Assembly: GCA_963719805.1 (NCBI GenBank)
Contig: CAVRDF010000001.1
Location: 310,001-374,000, forward strand
DNA from: JAMXLO01 sp963719805
Lineage (GTDB): Bacteria > Pseudomonadota > Alphaproteobacteria > Acetobacterales > Acetobacteraceae
Direction of reading: 5' to 3'
DNA: 64,000 nt
Shown: piece after piece, positions 1 through 10,000 of the stretch
Layout of the letters: each line of letters starts with the position of its first letter
Numbering within the stretch: the stretch's first letter is position 1
Notes under the pieces: model-generated
The model's database searches: none
The model's input: the letters and a program-made list of their open reading frames with translations, nothing else
Told to the model about the DNA's origin: nothing
Translations under genes and position numbers: made by a program

Positions 1-1
1 G

Positions 2-2965
2 TTCATCTGCCGCGACGTTGCGTGGCCGGCTCAGGTCCTGGTGCATGCGGTCCGCTGCAACGCGGACCCGTTGCGTCCCGCCTTCGACTTCACCGTGCTC
101 GATGCAGACGGCAACCCGCTCGCTCAATTCCGCAATCTCGCTTTCAGAAGGGCCCACGGCGCCAATGCCGGCGATGATATCGGCGGCTGGTTCCACGAAC
201 TCACCTGGCGCGCCTGGCCGATCGCCGAAGCCTCGGATGACGCCCTGGCTGAATGGTTCGTGGCCGGCTCCGGTAACCTGGCCTCGGCGATCGTTGCCGA
301 ACTCAACGCACGACGCAGACAGGCAACCGCATTTGCGGCTCCGGACGCCGCTCTCGAGGCTGCCCTCGCCGATCGGCGTGGCCGCGGGATCGTCTTCGTG
401 CCGCCTGACCTGGATGACGATGCTCCCGATAATGGGCCAATGTCAGCCCGGTCCGGCCTGGAGCAACTGCTGGCGCTCAGCCATTGCCACGCCGAACGTG
501 GGCTGCTGGTTGGGTGTCGCCTGTATGTCGTCACTCGCAAGGTGCATGCGGTCCTGCCAGACGAAGGAACAATGCTGACGGATGCCGCGATCTCCGGCCT
601 CGCGGCAAGCCTGTTCAATGAGTTTCCGGAACTGAAATGTACCCGGATCGATGTCGATCCCGGCGACGCGGTGCGGGCCGGGAAGGGTGTCACCCAGGAG
701 CTCCTGGCAAACGCCGCCGACGATTGGACCGCCTATCGCGATGGCCACCGCTTCGTCGCGCGCCTGCAGGCAGCCGCGTGCATGGACATAGGCGAACAGG
801 AACCGGTACGTCTGGTCTCCGATCACGGCATGAACGGGCTGGAGTGGCGTGCGATGCAGCGCCGCGCGCTTGGACCTGACGAGATCGAGATCGAAGTCCG
901 TGCCGCTCCGCTGAACTTCCGTGATGTCGTCAGCGTCGTTGGCCTGATCGCAGTTCAGGCGGAGCTGGGGAGTGAGTGTGCGGGTGTGGTCAGCCGTGTC
1001 GGGCACGCAGTCAAACGGTTCCGTCCCGGCGATGACGTTGTCGCGGTCACGCCCGGTAGCTTCGCATCCTTCGCCGTTGCATCCGAGGTTCGCACGATCG
1101 CCAAACCGGCGTCGCTGCCGTTCGAGACAGCAGCCGCCCAGAGCCTGGTCTATCTGACCGCCGACCACTGCCTGAACGACATTGCGCGGATGCGCGCGGG
1201 CGAACGGGTGTTGATCCACGCCGCGACGGGCGGTGTGGGCCTCGCTGCCTTGCAGCTCTGCCGTCAGGCGGGCGTCGAGATCTATGCAACAGCAGGATCT
1301 GAGGCCAAGCGCCAGTACCTGCGCGAACTCGGCATCGAGCATGTGTTCTCGTCGCGCGACGTCGAATTCGCCGCCGCGATCCGCAACGTCACGGACGGCC
1401 AGGGTGTCGATATCGTTTTGAATTCCTTGGCTGGCCCGTTTGTCGATGCAGGCTTGTCCGTGCTGCGCCCGGGCGGCCGCTTCGTGGAAATCGGCAAGAC
1501 CGACATTCGCGACAAGGCGGCGATAGAACTCGCGCACCCCGATATCCGCTACGATGCGATTGACCTGACCACGCGGCTCCACGCGCAACCAGAGCAGACA
1601 ATGGCCCGGATGGGCGAGCTGTTCGCAGCGATGGTGCAGGGCGAACTTCAGCCGGTGCCGCATCGGAGCTATGGCTTTGCCGACGCCTCGCTGGCGTTTC
1701 GCGAGCTGGCTGCGGCGCGGCACATCGGCAAGCTCGTGCTGATCTCGGCGGAAGCGCGGCCTGCGGTGCAATCAGACGGCGCCTATATCGTCACCGGTGG
1801 CGCGGCAAGCGTTGGCTTTGCCGTGGCGGAATGGCTGGCCGAGCAAGGCGCCGGCAAAGTGATCCTGCTGAATCGCCGCGCGCCGACGCCTGATGTCGCA
1901 GCCAGGATCGCTCGCTGGCGCGACAAGGGCGTCGATATGGTCGCCAGGCAGGGCGATGTCCGCTCTTGGAGCACCGTGACGTCTATCGTTGCTGAGGTGG
2001 CCGGCTCACTGCGCGGCGTGATTCACTGCGCCAACGTGCTGGACGACGCGCCGATCGGCGAATTGGACTGGCAGCGCTTCGAACAGGTCATGTTGCCGAA
2101 GGCACAAGGGGCCTGGCACCTGCATCGGGCAACACGCGGGTGCCCGCTCGACTTCTTCGTCCTGTTTTCATCCTGGGCAGCGATCGCCGGCAAGCGCGGC
2201 GGCGCGAATTACGCCGCGGCCAGCGTTGCTTTGGACAGTCTGGCGCATCTTCGCCGGCGCGAAGGGCTGCCTGCCCTGAGCATCGACTGGGGTGCCTGGA
2301 CCGATATCGGCTGGGCCGCGCGCCTCGCCGACGATATGCCGGCGCGTCCCGGCTTCGGCGCCATGAAGCCGGACAAGGCGCTGGCCGCCATGGCGATTGC
2401 GATGCGCCGAGCCGGTTCCGCACAGGTCGCCATCGCACCAATAGACTGGGCGCGCCTGATGCCAACATTGGGGCGCCATCCCGCTTCGGTGTTTTCCGGC
2501 TTCGCCGGGCCGCAACGCATCGTCGATGGTGCGGCAAGCACGAAAGCGCTGCCATCTCTCGCGGAGATCACTGCCTGCTCGCCACCGGACGCCGTGCATC
2601 TCGCCGTCGTGTCGCATCTTCAGGCGATTGCGGCAGCGGCACTGTTCATCGACGAGCCGTCGCAGATCGATCCCGACCAGCCATTGCAGGAAATGGGACT
2701 GGATTCGATCATGGCCGTCGATCTTCGCAATACACTGGCGCATTCGCTCGATGCGGCGCTGCCCGCAACGCTGCTGTTCGACCACCCGACGCTGAACAGT
2801 CTGGCGAGGTTCAGCATCGCTCTGGTCTCGCCGCAGCAGCGGTCCCCGATGCCGGTGCAGGCACCGGCATCGGGCGAAGATGATCTGCTCTCGCTGATCG
2901 AGGGCTTGAGCGACGCTGAAGTGGAAGCCCGCTGGTCGCACAGAACTACTGAAGTCGCTTTATAA
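2..2965 (+). CDS. Type I polyketide synthase, C-terminal part (DH end, ER, KR, ACP)
   Basis: Reducing half of a modular PKS; the frame is open to the left edge, so the true start lies outside the window. Counting from an in-frame GTG at 41, residues 1-50 resemble the end of a dehydratase, 265-570 are an enoylreductase (NADPH loop ATGGVGLAA near 394), 580-760 a ketoreductase (active Tyr about 724 in ANYAAAS, B-type motif VLDDA), and 850-930 an ACP with GLDSIMAV (Ser about 889). The KR nucleotide loop is TGGAASVG rather than the common TGGTGGLG. There is no thioesterase; the acidic tail (SDAEVEARW) looks like a docking segment. This is a fully reducing module that should hand its chain to the PKS 18 bp downstream. 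Confidence 0.93.
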   Translation, partial: FICRDVAWPAQVLVHAVRCNADPLRPAFDFTVLDADGNPLAQFRNLAFRRAHGANAGDDIGGWFHELTWRAWPIAEASDDALAEWFVAGSGNLASAIVAELNARRRQATAFAAPDAALEAALADRRGRGIVFVPPDLDDDAPDNGPMSARSGLEQLLALSHCHAERGLLVGCRLYVVTRKVHAVLPDEGTMLTDAAISGLAASLFNEFPELKCTRIDVDPGDAVRAGKGVTQELLANAADDWTAYRDGHRFVARLQAAACMDIGEQEPVRLVSDHGMNGLEWRAMQRRALGPDEIEIEVRAAPLNFRDVVSVVGLIAVQAELGSECAGVVSRVGHAVKRFRPGDDVVAVTPGSFASFAVASEVRTIAKPASLPFETAAAQSLVYLTADHCLNDIARMRAGERVLIHAATGGVGLAALQLCRQAGVEIYATAGSEAKRQYLRELGIEHVFSSRDVEFAAAIRNVTDGQGVDIVLNSLAGPFVDAGLSVLRPGGRFVEIGKTDIRDKAAIELAHPDIRYDAIDLTTRLHAQPEQTMARMGELFAAMVQGELQPVPHRSYGFADASLAFRELAAARHIGKLVLISAEARPAVQSDGAYIVTGGAASVGFAVAEWLAEQGAGKVILLNRRAPTPDVAARIARWRDKGVDMVARQGDVRSWSTVTSIVAEVAGSLRGVIHCANVLDDAPIGELDWQRFEQVMLPKAQGAWHLHRATRGCPLDFFVLFSSWAAIAGKRGGANYAAASVALDSLAHLRRREGLPALSIDWGAWTDIGWAARLADDMPARPGFGAMKPDKALAAMAIAMRRAGSAQVAIAPIDWARLMPTLGRHPASVFSGFAGPQRIVDGAASTKALPSLAEITACSPPDAVHLAVVSHLQAIAAAALFIDEPSQIDPDQPLQEMGLDSIMAVDLRNTLAHSLDAALPATLLFDHPTLNSLARFSIALVSPQQRSPMPVQAPASGEDDLLSLIEGLSDAEVEARWSHRTTEVAL

Positions 2966-2983
2966 TAATTCTCTGGACAGAGC

Positions 2984-5596
2984 TTGAGTATGGAAAGTTT
3001 TTTCGACCGGATCGCAAAGCTGCCACACAAGAAACTGGCTTTGCTGGCAACCGAGCTTTACGAGCGCTCGCGCAGCGGTGCGGCGGAACCCATTGCGATT
3101 ACCGCGATGGCTTGCCGCTTCCCCGGCGAGTCCGACAGCCCGGAGGCATTCTGGTCGTTTCTGAAGCGCGGTGGCGATGCGATCGAGACTGTTCCGGAAG
3201 ACCGGCTGACGATGATCGGCCGATCCACGGCGGCGCTAACCGACGATACACCGATCTGGGGCGGCTTCCTGCGCCAGGTCGACGAGTTCGATCCGACCGT
3301 CTTCGGCATCTCCACCAAGGAAGCCGAGATGATGGATCCGCAGCAGCGTCTGCTGCTGGAAGTGTGCTGGGAAGCACTGGAAAACACCGGCACACCGATT
3401 GATGCATTGGACGGCGAAACCGGCGTATTCATCGGCGTGAGTGGCATTGACTTCGCCATGATTGGCCTCGAGGCCGATCTCGAGCCGAACGGCTATATGC
3501 TCACCGGCGCTGCGCATGCCGTCATTGCGGGGCGCCTGTCATACGTCTTTGGTTTGAGTGGCCCGAGCACGGTTCTGGACACCGCGTGCGCGGCCGCCGC
3601 TTCCGCTATCCACCTCGGCTGTCAGAGCCTGCGAGCCGGCGAGTGCGATCAGGCCATCACCGGCGGCATCAACCTGCTGCTTGTTCCAGAGATGGCGCGG
3701 ATGCTGTCAACGATGCAGGTCATGGCCAGTGATGGCCGCTGCAAGGCATTCGCAGCCGATGCGGACGGCTTCGTGCGCGCGGAAGGATGCGGCGTCATCG
3801 TGCTGCGCCGGCTGTCCGATGCGCTGGCGCGCCATGATCCGATCCTCGGCGTCATTCGGGGCACGGCGTGGAACCAGGATGGCAAGAGTGGCGGCCTGAC
3901 CGCGCCAAACGGCGCGGCGCAGGAGCGGGTGATCAGGGCGGCACTCGCCGACGCCAGGTTGTCGCCGGATCAGATCTCGTACGTTGAAGCACATGGCACT
4001 GGGACTGCCCTCGGTGATCCGATCGAACTCGCCGCCCTTGGCCGCGTGTTCGACACAGCGACCCGGCAACACCCGCTCCTCGTCGGATCGGTGAAGACGA
4101 ATATCGGCCATCTCGAGGCTGCAGCCGGCATGCCGAGCGTGATGAAGGTGCTGCTCGCGATGCAGCACGAGAAGATCCCGCCACATCTGCATGCCGCAAC
4201 GCTGAGCCCTCGCATCGACTGGGGTGCGCTTCCGCTCAAGGTGCCGACACAGGCGATGGATTGGCCGCAAGGAACTGAACCTCGCATCGCAGGCGTCAGC
4301 GCGTTCGGCATCAGCGGCACCAACGTGCACATGGTGATCGCCGAGCCGCCTCCGATGGTCGAGGCGGAATCAGCCACCAGTTCGTCGCGTACCCTGCTGA
4401 CCTTGTCGGCAAAGTCACGCGAGGCGTTGGTGGCGCTTGCCGGCCGCTATGCCGATGCACTCGCACAGCGCTCCAAGATCGATATCGTGGCGTTTGCCGC
4501 GGCAGCCAATCTGAAGCGTGCACATTTCAGCCACCGCATGGCGCTTATCGCCAGCGATGCAGATCAGGTCGAGACGGAACTGCGTCGCTTCAGTCAGGAC
4601 GGCGCCACTGGCCAGGTGCAAGCCGCTTTCGTGGCGGGACACCGGTCGCCGCGTATCGGCATGCTGCTTACCGACGCAGCACCGGATGCGGATCAACTGT
4701 CGCAGTTCTCCCAGATCCCGGCGTTTCGTGCGGCCTACGATCGTTGGCTGTCGTATCTGCCGGGAAGCGCACCGGGACCGGCGTCGGCAACAGTCGGCTA
4801 TCAACTGGCCCTGACCGAAGTCTGGCGCGCCTGGGGCATCACGCCGGTCGTCGTCGCTGGTGAAGGCCGCGGTGAGATCGCAGCCGCCGTGATCGCGGGA
4901 AGCTTGTCGGAGCAGGATGCGGCGATTCTCGCCCAAGGCATCGATGCCGGCACGCATCCTTCTGTGGCTCTCGAGACGCCCAAAATCCGGCTGCTGACCG
5001 ACAGTGGTGCACCTGCCACGCGAAGCGCATCGCTTGGAATGACACCGGTGACCGGATCGCTGCGCGAGCGGGCAAATGAACTGGCGGACCGATTGATTTC
5101 GATCCGGCCAACCACCGAGGACGCGGTGCTGAACGAGCTGGCCGCTGTCTATCTTGCCGGCGCGACGGTGAATTGGAGCGCGGTCCATGCCGGCTGCGCG
5201 GTGGACACGACACCGCTCCCCAACTACGCGTTCCAGCGCAAGCGCTATTGGCCGGATGCATTCACCAAGCTCAGAGCCGATCAGCACAACGCTGCGGAGA
5301 CCACGGCCGTTGGTGCGGAAGGGCTTTATCGGGTCGAGTGGCAGCCTACGGAATCGCCGCCCGCTCAGGAAGCTGTATCCTCACCTTTGGCTGTCGTGCT
5401 GCTGCACAGGCATGTGAGATCCGTAGACGCCGCGCGTTCGGCTTTGGAAGCCTCGGGTCTGCACGTTCTGTCGCAGGCGATCAGCGGCGATGCGGTATCG
5501 CGAACTCGAGGTGGAAGACCTGCTCGAGAGAGAGCGCGATGCATCGCTGCTGTATCTGCTGCCAAGCGGTGTGGGTGGCGAGGAGCTCGCTGGTGA
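2984..5596 (+). CDS. Type I PKS: docking helix, KS, vestigial AT; 5' part of a frameshifted module
   Basis: Residues 1-34 form a docking helix (FFDRIAKLPHKKLALLA). Residues 35-455 are a ketosynthase with Cys about 202 (DTACAAAAS) and both histidines (EAHGTG, NIGHLEAAAG), so it looks active. Residues 470-700 align with an acyltransferase but are badly eroded: the GQG region reads MLLTDAA, the nucleophile motif GHSxGE is GEGRGE at 626-631 (no Ser), and roughly the second half, with the catalytic His, is missing. The post-AT linker (NYAFQRKRYWPD, near 750) is intact, followed by the start of the KR structural subdomain. The frame then leaves the homologous path; the last 30 or so residues are out-of-frame sequence. 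The rest of the module continues in the next frame from about 5490. Extension here must depend on an AT in trans. Confidence 0.9.
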   Translation: MSMESFFDRIAKLPHKKLALLATELYERSRSGAAEPIAITAMACRFPGESDSPEAFWSFLKRGGDAIETVPEDRLTMIGRSTAALTDDTPIWGGFLRQVDEFDPTVFGISTKEAEMMDPQQRLLLEVCWEALENTGTPIDALDGETGVFIGVSGIDFAMIGLEADLEPNGYMLTGAAHAVIAGRLSYVFGLSGPSTVLDTACAAAASAIHLGCQSLRAGECDQAITGGINLLLVPEMARMLSTMQVMASDGRCKAFAADADGFVRAEGCGVIVLRRLSDALARHDPILGVIRGTAWNQDGKSGGLTAPNGAAQERVIRAALADARLSPDQISYVEAHGTGTALGDPIELAALGRVFDTATRQHPLLVGSVKTNIGHLEAAAGMPSVMKVLLAMQHEKIPPHLHAATLSPRIDWGALPLKVPTQAMDWPQGTEPRIAGVSAFGISGTNVHMVIAEPPPMVEAESATSSSRTLLTLSAKSREALVALAGRYADALAQRSKIDIVAFAAAANLKRAHFSHRMALIASDADQVETELRRFSQDGATGQVQAAFVAGHRSPRIGMLLTDAAPDADQLSQFSQIPAFRAAYDRWLSYLPGSAPGPASATVGYQLALTEVWRAWGITPVVVAGEGRGEIAAAVIAGSLSEQDAAILAQGIDAGTHPSVALETPKIRLLTDSGAPATRSASLGMTPVTGSLRERANELADRLISIRPTTEDAVLNELAAVYLAGATVNWSAVHAGCAVDTTPLPNYAFQRKRYWPDAFTKLRADQHNAAETTAVGAEGLYRVEWQPTESPPAQEAVSSPLAVVLLHRHVRSVDAARSALEASGLHVLSQAISGDAVSRTRGGRPARERARCIAAVSAAKRCGWRGARW

Positions 5597-7085
5597 CGCT
5601 CGCGCCGCCCTCGAGGACCTGCTGGTGATCGCGCAGGTCTTGCTGGAGATGGGGCCTGCCGCGCCAATCCTCCGTGTGGTTACCATGAGCGCCCAGTCGG
5701 CCGGTGCGACAATCCGGCCGGCCAATGCCACCCTGTGGGGCCTGGGACGCGTACTGGCTGCCGAAGCTCCCGACGTGCGGACAATGTTCATCGACCTCGA
5801 TGCGGGCGCGCCCGATTGGACGAGCCTGGCAAACACCATCGTGGGCGCGCGCATTGAACCCGAACTGTCACTGTTGAACGGCCGTGCCAGCGTACCGCGC
5901 CTGGCGCCGCTCGAACTTCCCGCCAAATCGGATGACAAGCTTGCCTCTGCGGGCGCCAGCTATGTCGTCACCGGCGCCTTCGGATTCATCGGTGAGCTGA
6001 CGACGCGCTGGCTGGTGCAGCAGGGCGCGGGCAAACTGTTCTTGGTTGGACACAATCCGCCGCGTGAGAAAGCGCTTGCGGCAATCGAAGCCGCGCGCGC
6101 GGCGGGCACCGAGGTCGAACCGGTTATCGTCGATATCGGTTCTGCCTCTGGCGTGGACGAATTGTTTGCCCGCGTCGCTGCCGACGGCAGGCCGCTCAAG
6201 GGAATCATCCATTCGGCTGGAGCACTGGACGACGCCTCGATCAGCCGGCAGACGCCGGCGAGCCTGTCGCGCGCGCTCGGTGCCAAGGCGAACGGCGCAT
6301 GGTTGCTGCATGAACGGTCGGCACGGCATCCGTTGGATTTCTTTGTGCTGTACTCCTCCGCGGCAGCTCTTCTCGGTACACCGGGGCAGGCGAACTACGC
6401 GGCTGCCAATTGCTATCTCGATGCCCTGGCGCACTACCGCCATGCGATTGGCATGAAGGCACTCAGCCTCAACTGGGGCCTGTGGACCAGCACTGGCCTC
6501 GCGATCAAGCGCGAAGTCGTGCAGAGCGGCTCGGCGCAGGGTGCGATGCCGATCACGCCGGAACAGGGTATGGCCATACTGGGCCGCGCCATCAGCTCGA
6601 ACGAAACCCAGGTAGCTGTGCTGCCGCTCGACTTCGCATCGCTCCGCCGGACCCTCGCCGGAAGGCGGCCTCCGACCCTGATGCGGAACCTGTTGCCGGC
6701 ATCGGACGAGGCAACCGCCGCCGAGCCTGCGGGCAGTGCCCTGTTCGTGCATCACGCTGAGGTCTTCGCCGTCAGCAGCGATTCTGAACGAAGCGATGTG
6801 CTGATCGACTTCGTCCGCAGCAGATGTGCCGAGCTGCTCGGTCTTGATCCTGCAAGTCCCATACCTGACGAGCAGCCGTTGCTGGATCTGGGGCTGGACT
6901 CCCTGGTCGGGCTTGAACTGAGGAACGACCTGCAGAAGCTCGCGGGCATCACCTTTCCTTCCACCTTGTTCTTCGACTGCCCGACGCTTGCCGATCTGGT
7001 GCGGTATTTTCAGTTGGTCTTCTCCGCGCCAACACCTTCGGCCACGGCACGGTCGCATGAGTCCTACGAGCGAATCTCAGTATGA
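5490..7085 (+). CDS. Type I PKS: KR and ACP; 3' part of the frameshifted module
   Basis: This continues the preceding PKS in the next frame, which is open from 5418. Residues 1-150 are the KR structural subdomain, 155-340 the catalytic KR (VTGAFGFIG nucleotide loop, Ser and Tyr in YSSAAAL and ANYAAAN) with an LDD motif (GALDDA) predicting a B-type, D-configured hydroxyl. Residues 430-505 are an ACP with GLDSLVG, Ser about 471. No DH or ER is present, so the beta-hydroxyl should be kept. The ATG at 5490 has no convincing ribosome-binding site and overlaps the upstream frame by 107 bp. I therefore read it as the other half of one broken gene, not as an independent protein. Its stop overlaps the NRPS start (ATGA). 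Confidence 0.85.
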   Translation: MRYRELEVEDLLERERDASLLYLLPSGVGGEELAGDARAALEDLLVIAQVLLEMGPAAPILRVVTMSAQSAGATIRPANATLWGLGRVLAAEAPDVRTMFIDLDAGAPDWTSLANTIVGARIEPELSLLNGRASVPRLAPLELPAKSDDKLASAGASYVVTGAFGFIGELTTRWLVQQGAGKLFLVGHNPPREKALAAIEAARAAGTEVEPVIVDIGSASGVDELFARVAADGRPLKGIIHSAGALDDASISRQTPASLSRALGAKANGAWLLHERSARHPLDFFVLYSSAAALLGTPGQANYAAANCYLDALAHYRHAIGMKALSLNWGLWTSTGLAIKREVVQSGSAQGAMPITPEQGMAILGRAISSNETQVAVLPLDFASLRRTLAGRRPPTLMRNLLPASDEATAAEPAGSALFVHHAEVFAVSSDSERSDVLIDFVRSRCAELLGLDPASPIPDEQPLLDLGLDSLVGLELRNDLQKLAGITFPSTLFFDCPTLADLVRYFQLVFSAPTPSATARSHESYERISV

Positions 7086-10000
7086 ATTCAATCGTCGATC
7101 TCCTGCACGAGCTGCGCGCGAAGAGCATCAACGTTTCCGCATCTGGAAATGAGCTGCTGCTCGAGGCGCCGCCGGGGATTCTGACGCCGGAACTCCGCGA
7201 GCGCATGCGGGAGAATAAGCCCGCCATCCTTCGCCTGCTGTCCAACGCGCCAGCCTTCGAATCGCCGATCACGGAAATCGGCAACGCCGCTCATACGCAG
7301 CTGGACATGTCCCGTGCGCAACGCGCGATCTGGCTGCTGGAGCAGATCAACCCGGGTACCTGCGTCTGGAATGTCTCCTGGGCACTCGACGTGCACGGCG
7401 AACTGGACCGCAATGCATTGGAAGGTGGGTGCCGCGCCCTGCTGGAACGTCACGCCACGCTTCGCAGCCGATTCCGCAACGCTGACGGTGCGCCGGTGGT
7501 CGAGCACGCGCCGGTTGGCGACTGGCATGTCGACTACAATGACCTGCGCGGATCGCAGGACGCAGAGGCCGAGGCCGCCGCACAGGCCAAGGCTGCAGTG
7601 CAGCGTCCGTTCGATCTCGAGCACGGCCCGCTGTTTCGCGTCAGCCTTTTGCAGACCGGCGAAGCGGCCTATGTGCTTGTCGTCGTCGTGCACCACATGG
7701 TTGCCGACGGATGGTCGCTGGGATTGATGGGCATAGAGCTCAGCAAGCTCTATGAGAACCTCGCGCACGGCCAACCGCCACGCCTGCCCGTGCCGCGAGT
7801 GGACTACCAGGCGTTCATCCGGCGAGCTTCAGAAGAAGAGGCCGTAACCAATTCTGACCTGGATTGGTGGCGCGATACACTATCGGGCGAACTGCCGATT
7901 ATATCGTTGGCGCACAACATAGCCCGGCAGCCATCCGGCGCCGGGCGCCGCATCTCTATCGAACTGAGTGCGGAGCTGTCGAACCGGATTGAGGTATTCG
8001 CCAGGCAGCGGCAAGCCACGCCATTCATGGTGCTGCTGGCGGCATTCAAGTTGCTGTTGCAACGCTATAGTGGTCAGACCGACGTGCTGGTTGGCGTGCA
8101 TGTTTCTGGACGAGACCGGACGGAGTTTGCCGACGTCGTCGGCATGTTCGTCAATACACTTGTATTGCGAACTTCTGTCACCCCCGATCTGACTGCTGAC
8201 GAACTTGTGGCACGTGTCCGCGATACCTCGCTCGAGGCCTTCGCGCGCCAGCACGTGGCATTCGATCGGGTGGTCGATGCGCTCAAGGTCCGGCGGATCG
8301 CCGGCCACAATCCGCTGGTGCGGCACACCTTTGCCTACCAGAACCTCCGCCCTGGCGAACTTCGCCTCGGTGACGCCGAACTCAGGCAGAAGCCACTTGA
8401 ACTTGGCGGAGCGCGCTACGAGCTCGCCGTCGAGGTGTGGCGAACCCAAAATGGTCTGTGGTGCGATTTCGAATACGCGACCGACCTCTTTGAAGCCGAC
8501 ATGGTCGAGCGCATGCTCGAGAACTACCGCAGACTGCTGACGGAAATCGTCGCTCAGCCTGACGAAGTTGTGTCGCGGCTACCATTGCTGTCCGACATCG
8601 AGCGGGCACAGTTGCTCAAGAACGGAAACGGCGACACGACTGACTATCCGGCAAAGCGACGGCTCGAGCAGCTGTTCGCGGAGCAGGCGATGCTGTGCCC
8701 TGACGCAATTGCGTTGATCTGTCGTGGCCAGTCGATGACCTATCGCGAACTGGACACGCGTGCCAATCAACTGGCCCAGCTGCTGCGCACATTCGATGTG
8801 GGTCCGAACGTCCTGGTCGGCGTGTGCCTGGAACGCACTCCTGACCTTGTCATCGCACTTCTGGCGGTGTTGAAGGCAGGTGGTGCTTATGTGCCGCTCG
8901 ATCCAACATATCCCAAGCAGCGCCTGGCATTCATGCTTGAGGATTCCGCAGCTCCGATATTGATCACCAGTTCAACTCTGCGCGGCGTATTTGCCAACGC
9001 TGGCCGCGTAATCGAGCTCGACAAGGTCCAGCACGCTCTTGCCGATCGTCCGGCAACCGCACCGGTGACCGGGGCGACCTCGGAAGATCTCGCGTATGTC
9101 ATCTATACGTCGGGTTCGACCGGCCGGCCCAAGGGCACGCAGCTGCGGCACAGCGCGGTATACCTGGTGGACTGGGCACGCCGCAGCTTCGCCCCCGAGG
9201 AACTGGCGCGTGTCGTCGCGGGCACCTCGATCTGCTTCGATCTCTCCGTATTCGAGCTGTTCGTCCCGCTCGCTACCGGCGGGACCATCCTACTGGTCAA
9301 TGATCCGCTCGATCTCCCGGATGCGGCCACTCGCCCCACATTGTTGAACACCGTACCTTCAGCGCTGGCCGAGCTCGCTCGCTCCCGAATGATACCTGGG
9401 TCCGTGCGCACGATCATCGCATGCGGCGAGCGGCTGAACGCGTCCACCGTGGACGCCCTGCACGAGGCTGCGGGGCAGGCGCGGGTCTACAATGTGTACG
9501 GTCCGACCGAGTACACGACGTACGCAACCGCCGCGTTGACGATGCATGGCACGGGGCAGCCGCCTCCCATCGGACGGCCGCTTTTCAACACGCAGGTCTA
9601 TGTGCTCGACGCGCAACGGCAGTTGTTGCCGATCGGCGCGGTCGGCGAGCTATATATTACCGGCGATGGTTTGGCGCGCGGCTATCTCAACCGGCCGCAG
9701 CTCACGGGCGAGTGTTTCGTTGCCAACCCATTCGGGCCGCCAGGAAGCCGCATGTACCGTACTGGCGATCTGGTGCGGTGGTCATCCGCGGGTCTGCTCG
9801 AGTTCATCGGGCGCGCGGATCAGCAGATCAAGCTGCGCGGGTTCCGTATTGAACTGGGTGAAATCGAAGCGACGTTGCGCCGGCACCCCGCCGTGCGCGA
9901 CGCTGTTGTCACTGCCTCGACTGACGCCGCTAATCCTCAGCCGATTGCGTATATCGTCGGTGACGGCAATCCGCCCACTCCGGCAGAGCTACGTCAACAT

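Noticed and set aside
443..1771. 442-codon open frame antisense to the PKS
   Set aside because: It mirrors the codon pattern of the real PKS, shows no domain or ribosome-binding site, and is the usual artefact of high-GC coding DNA.
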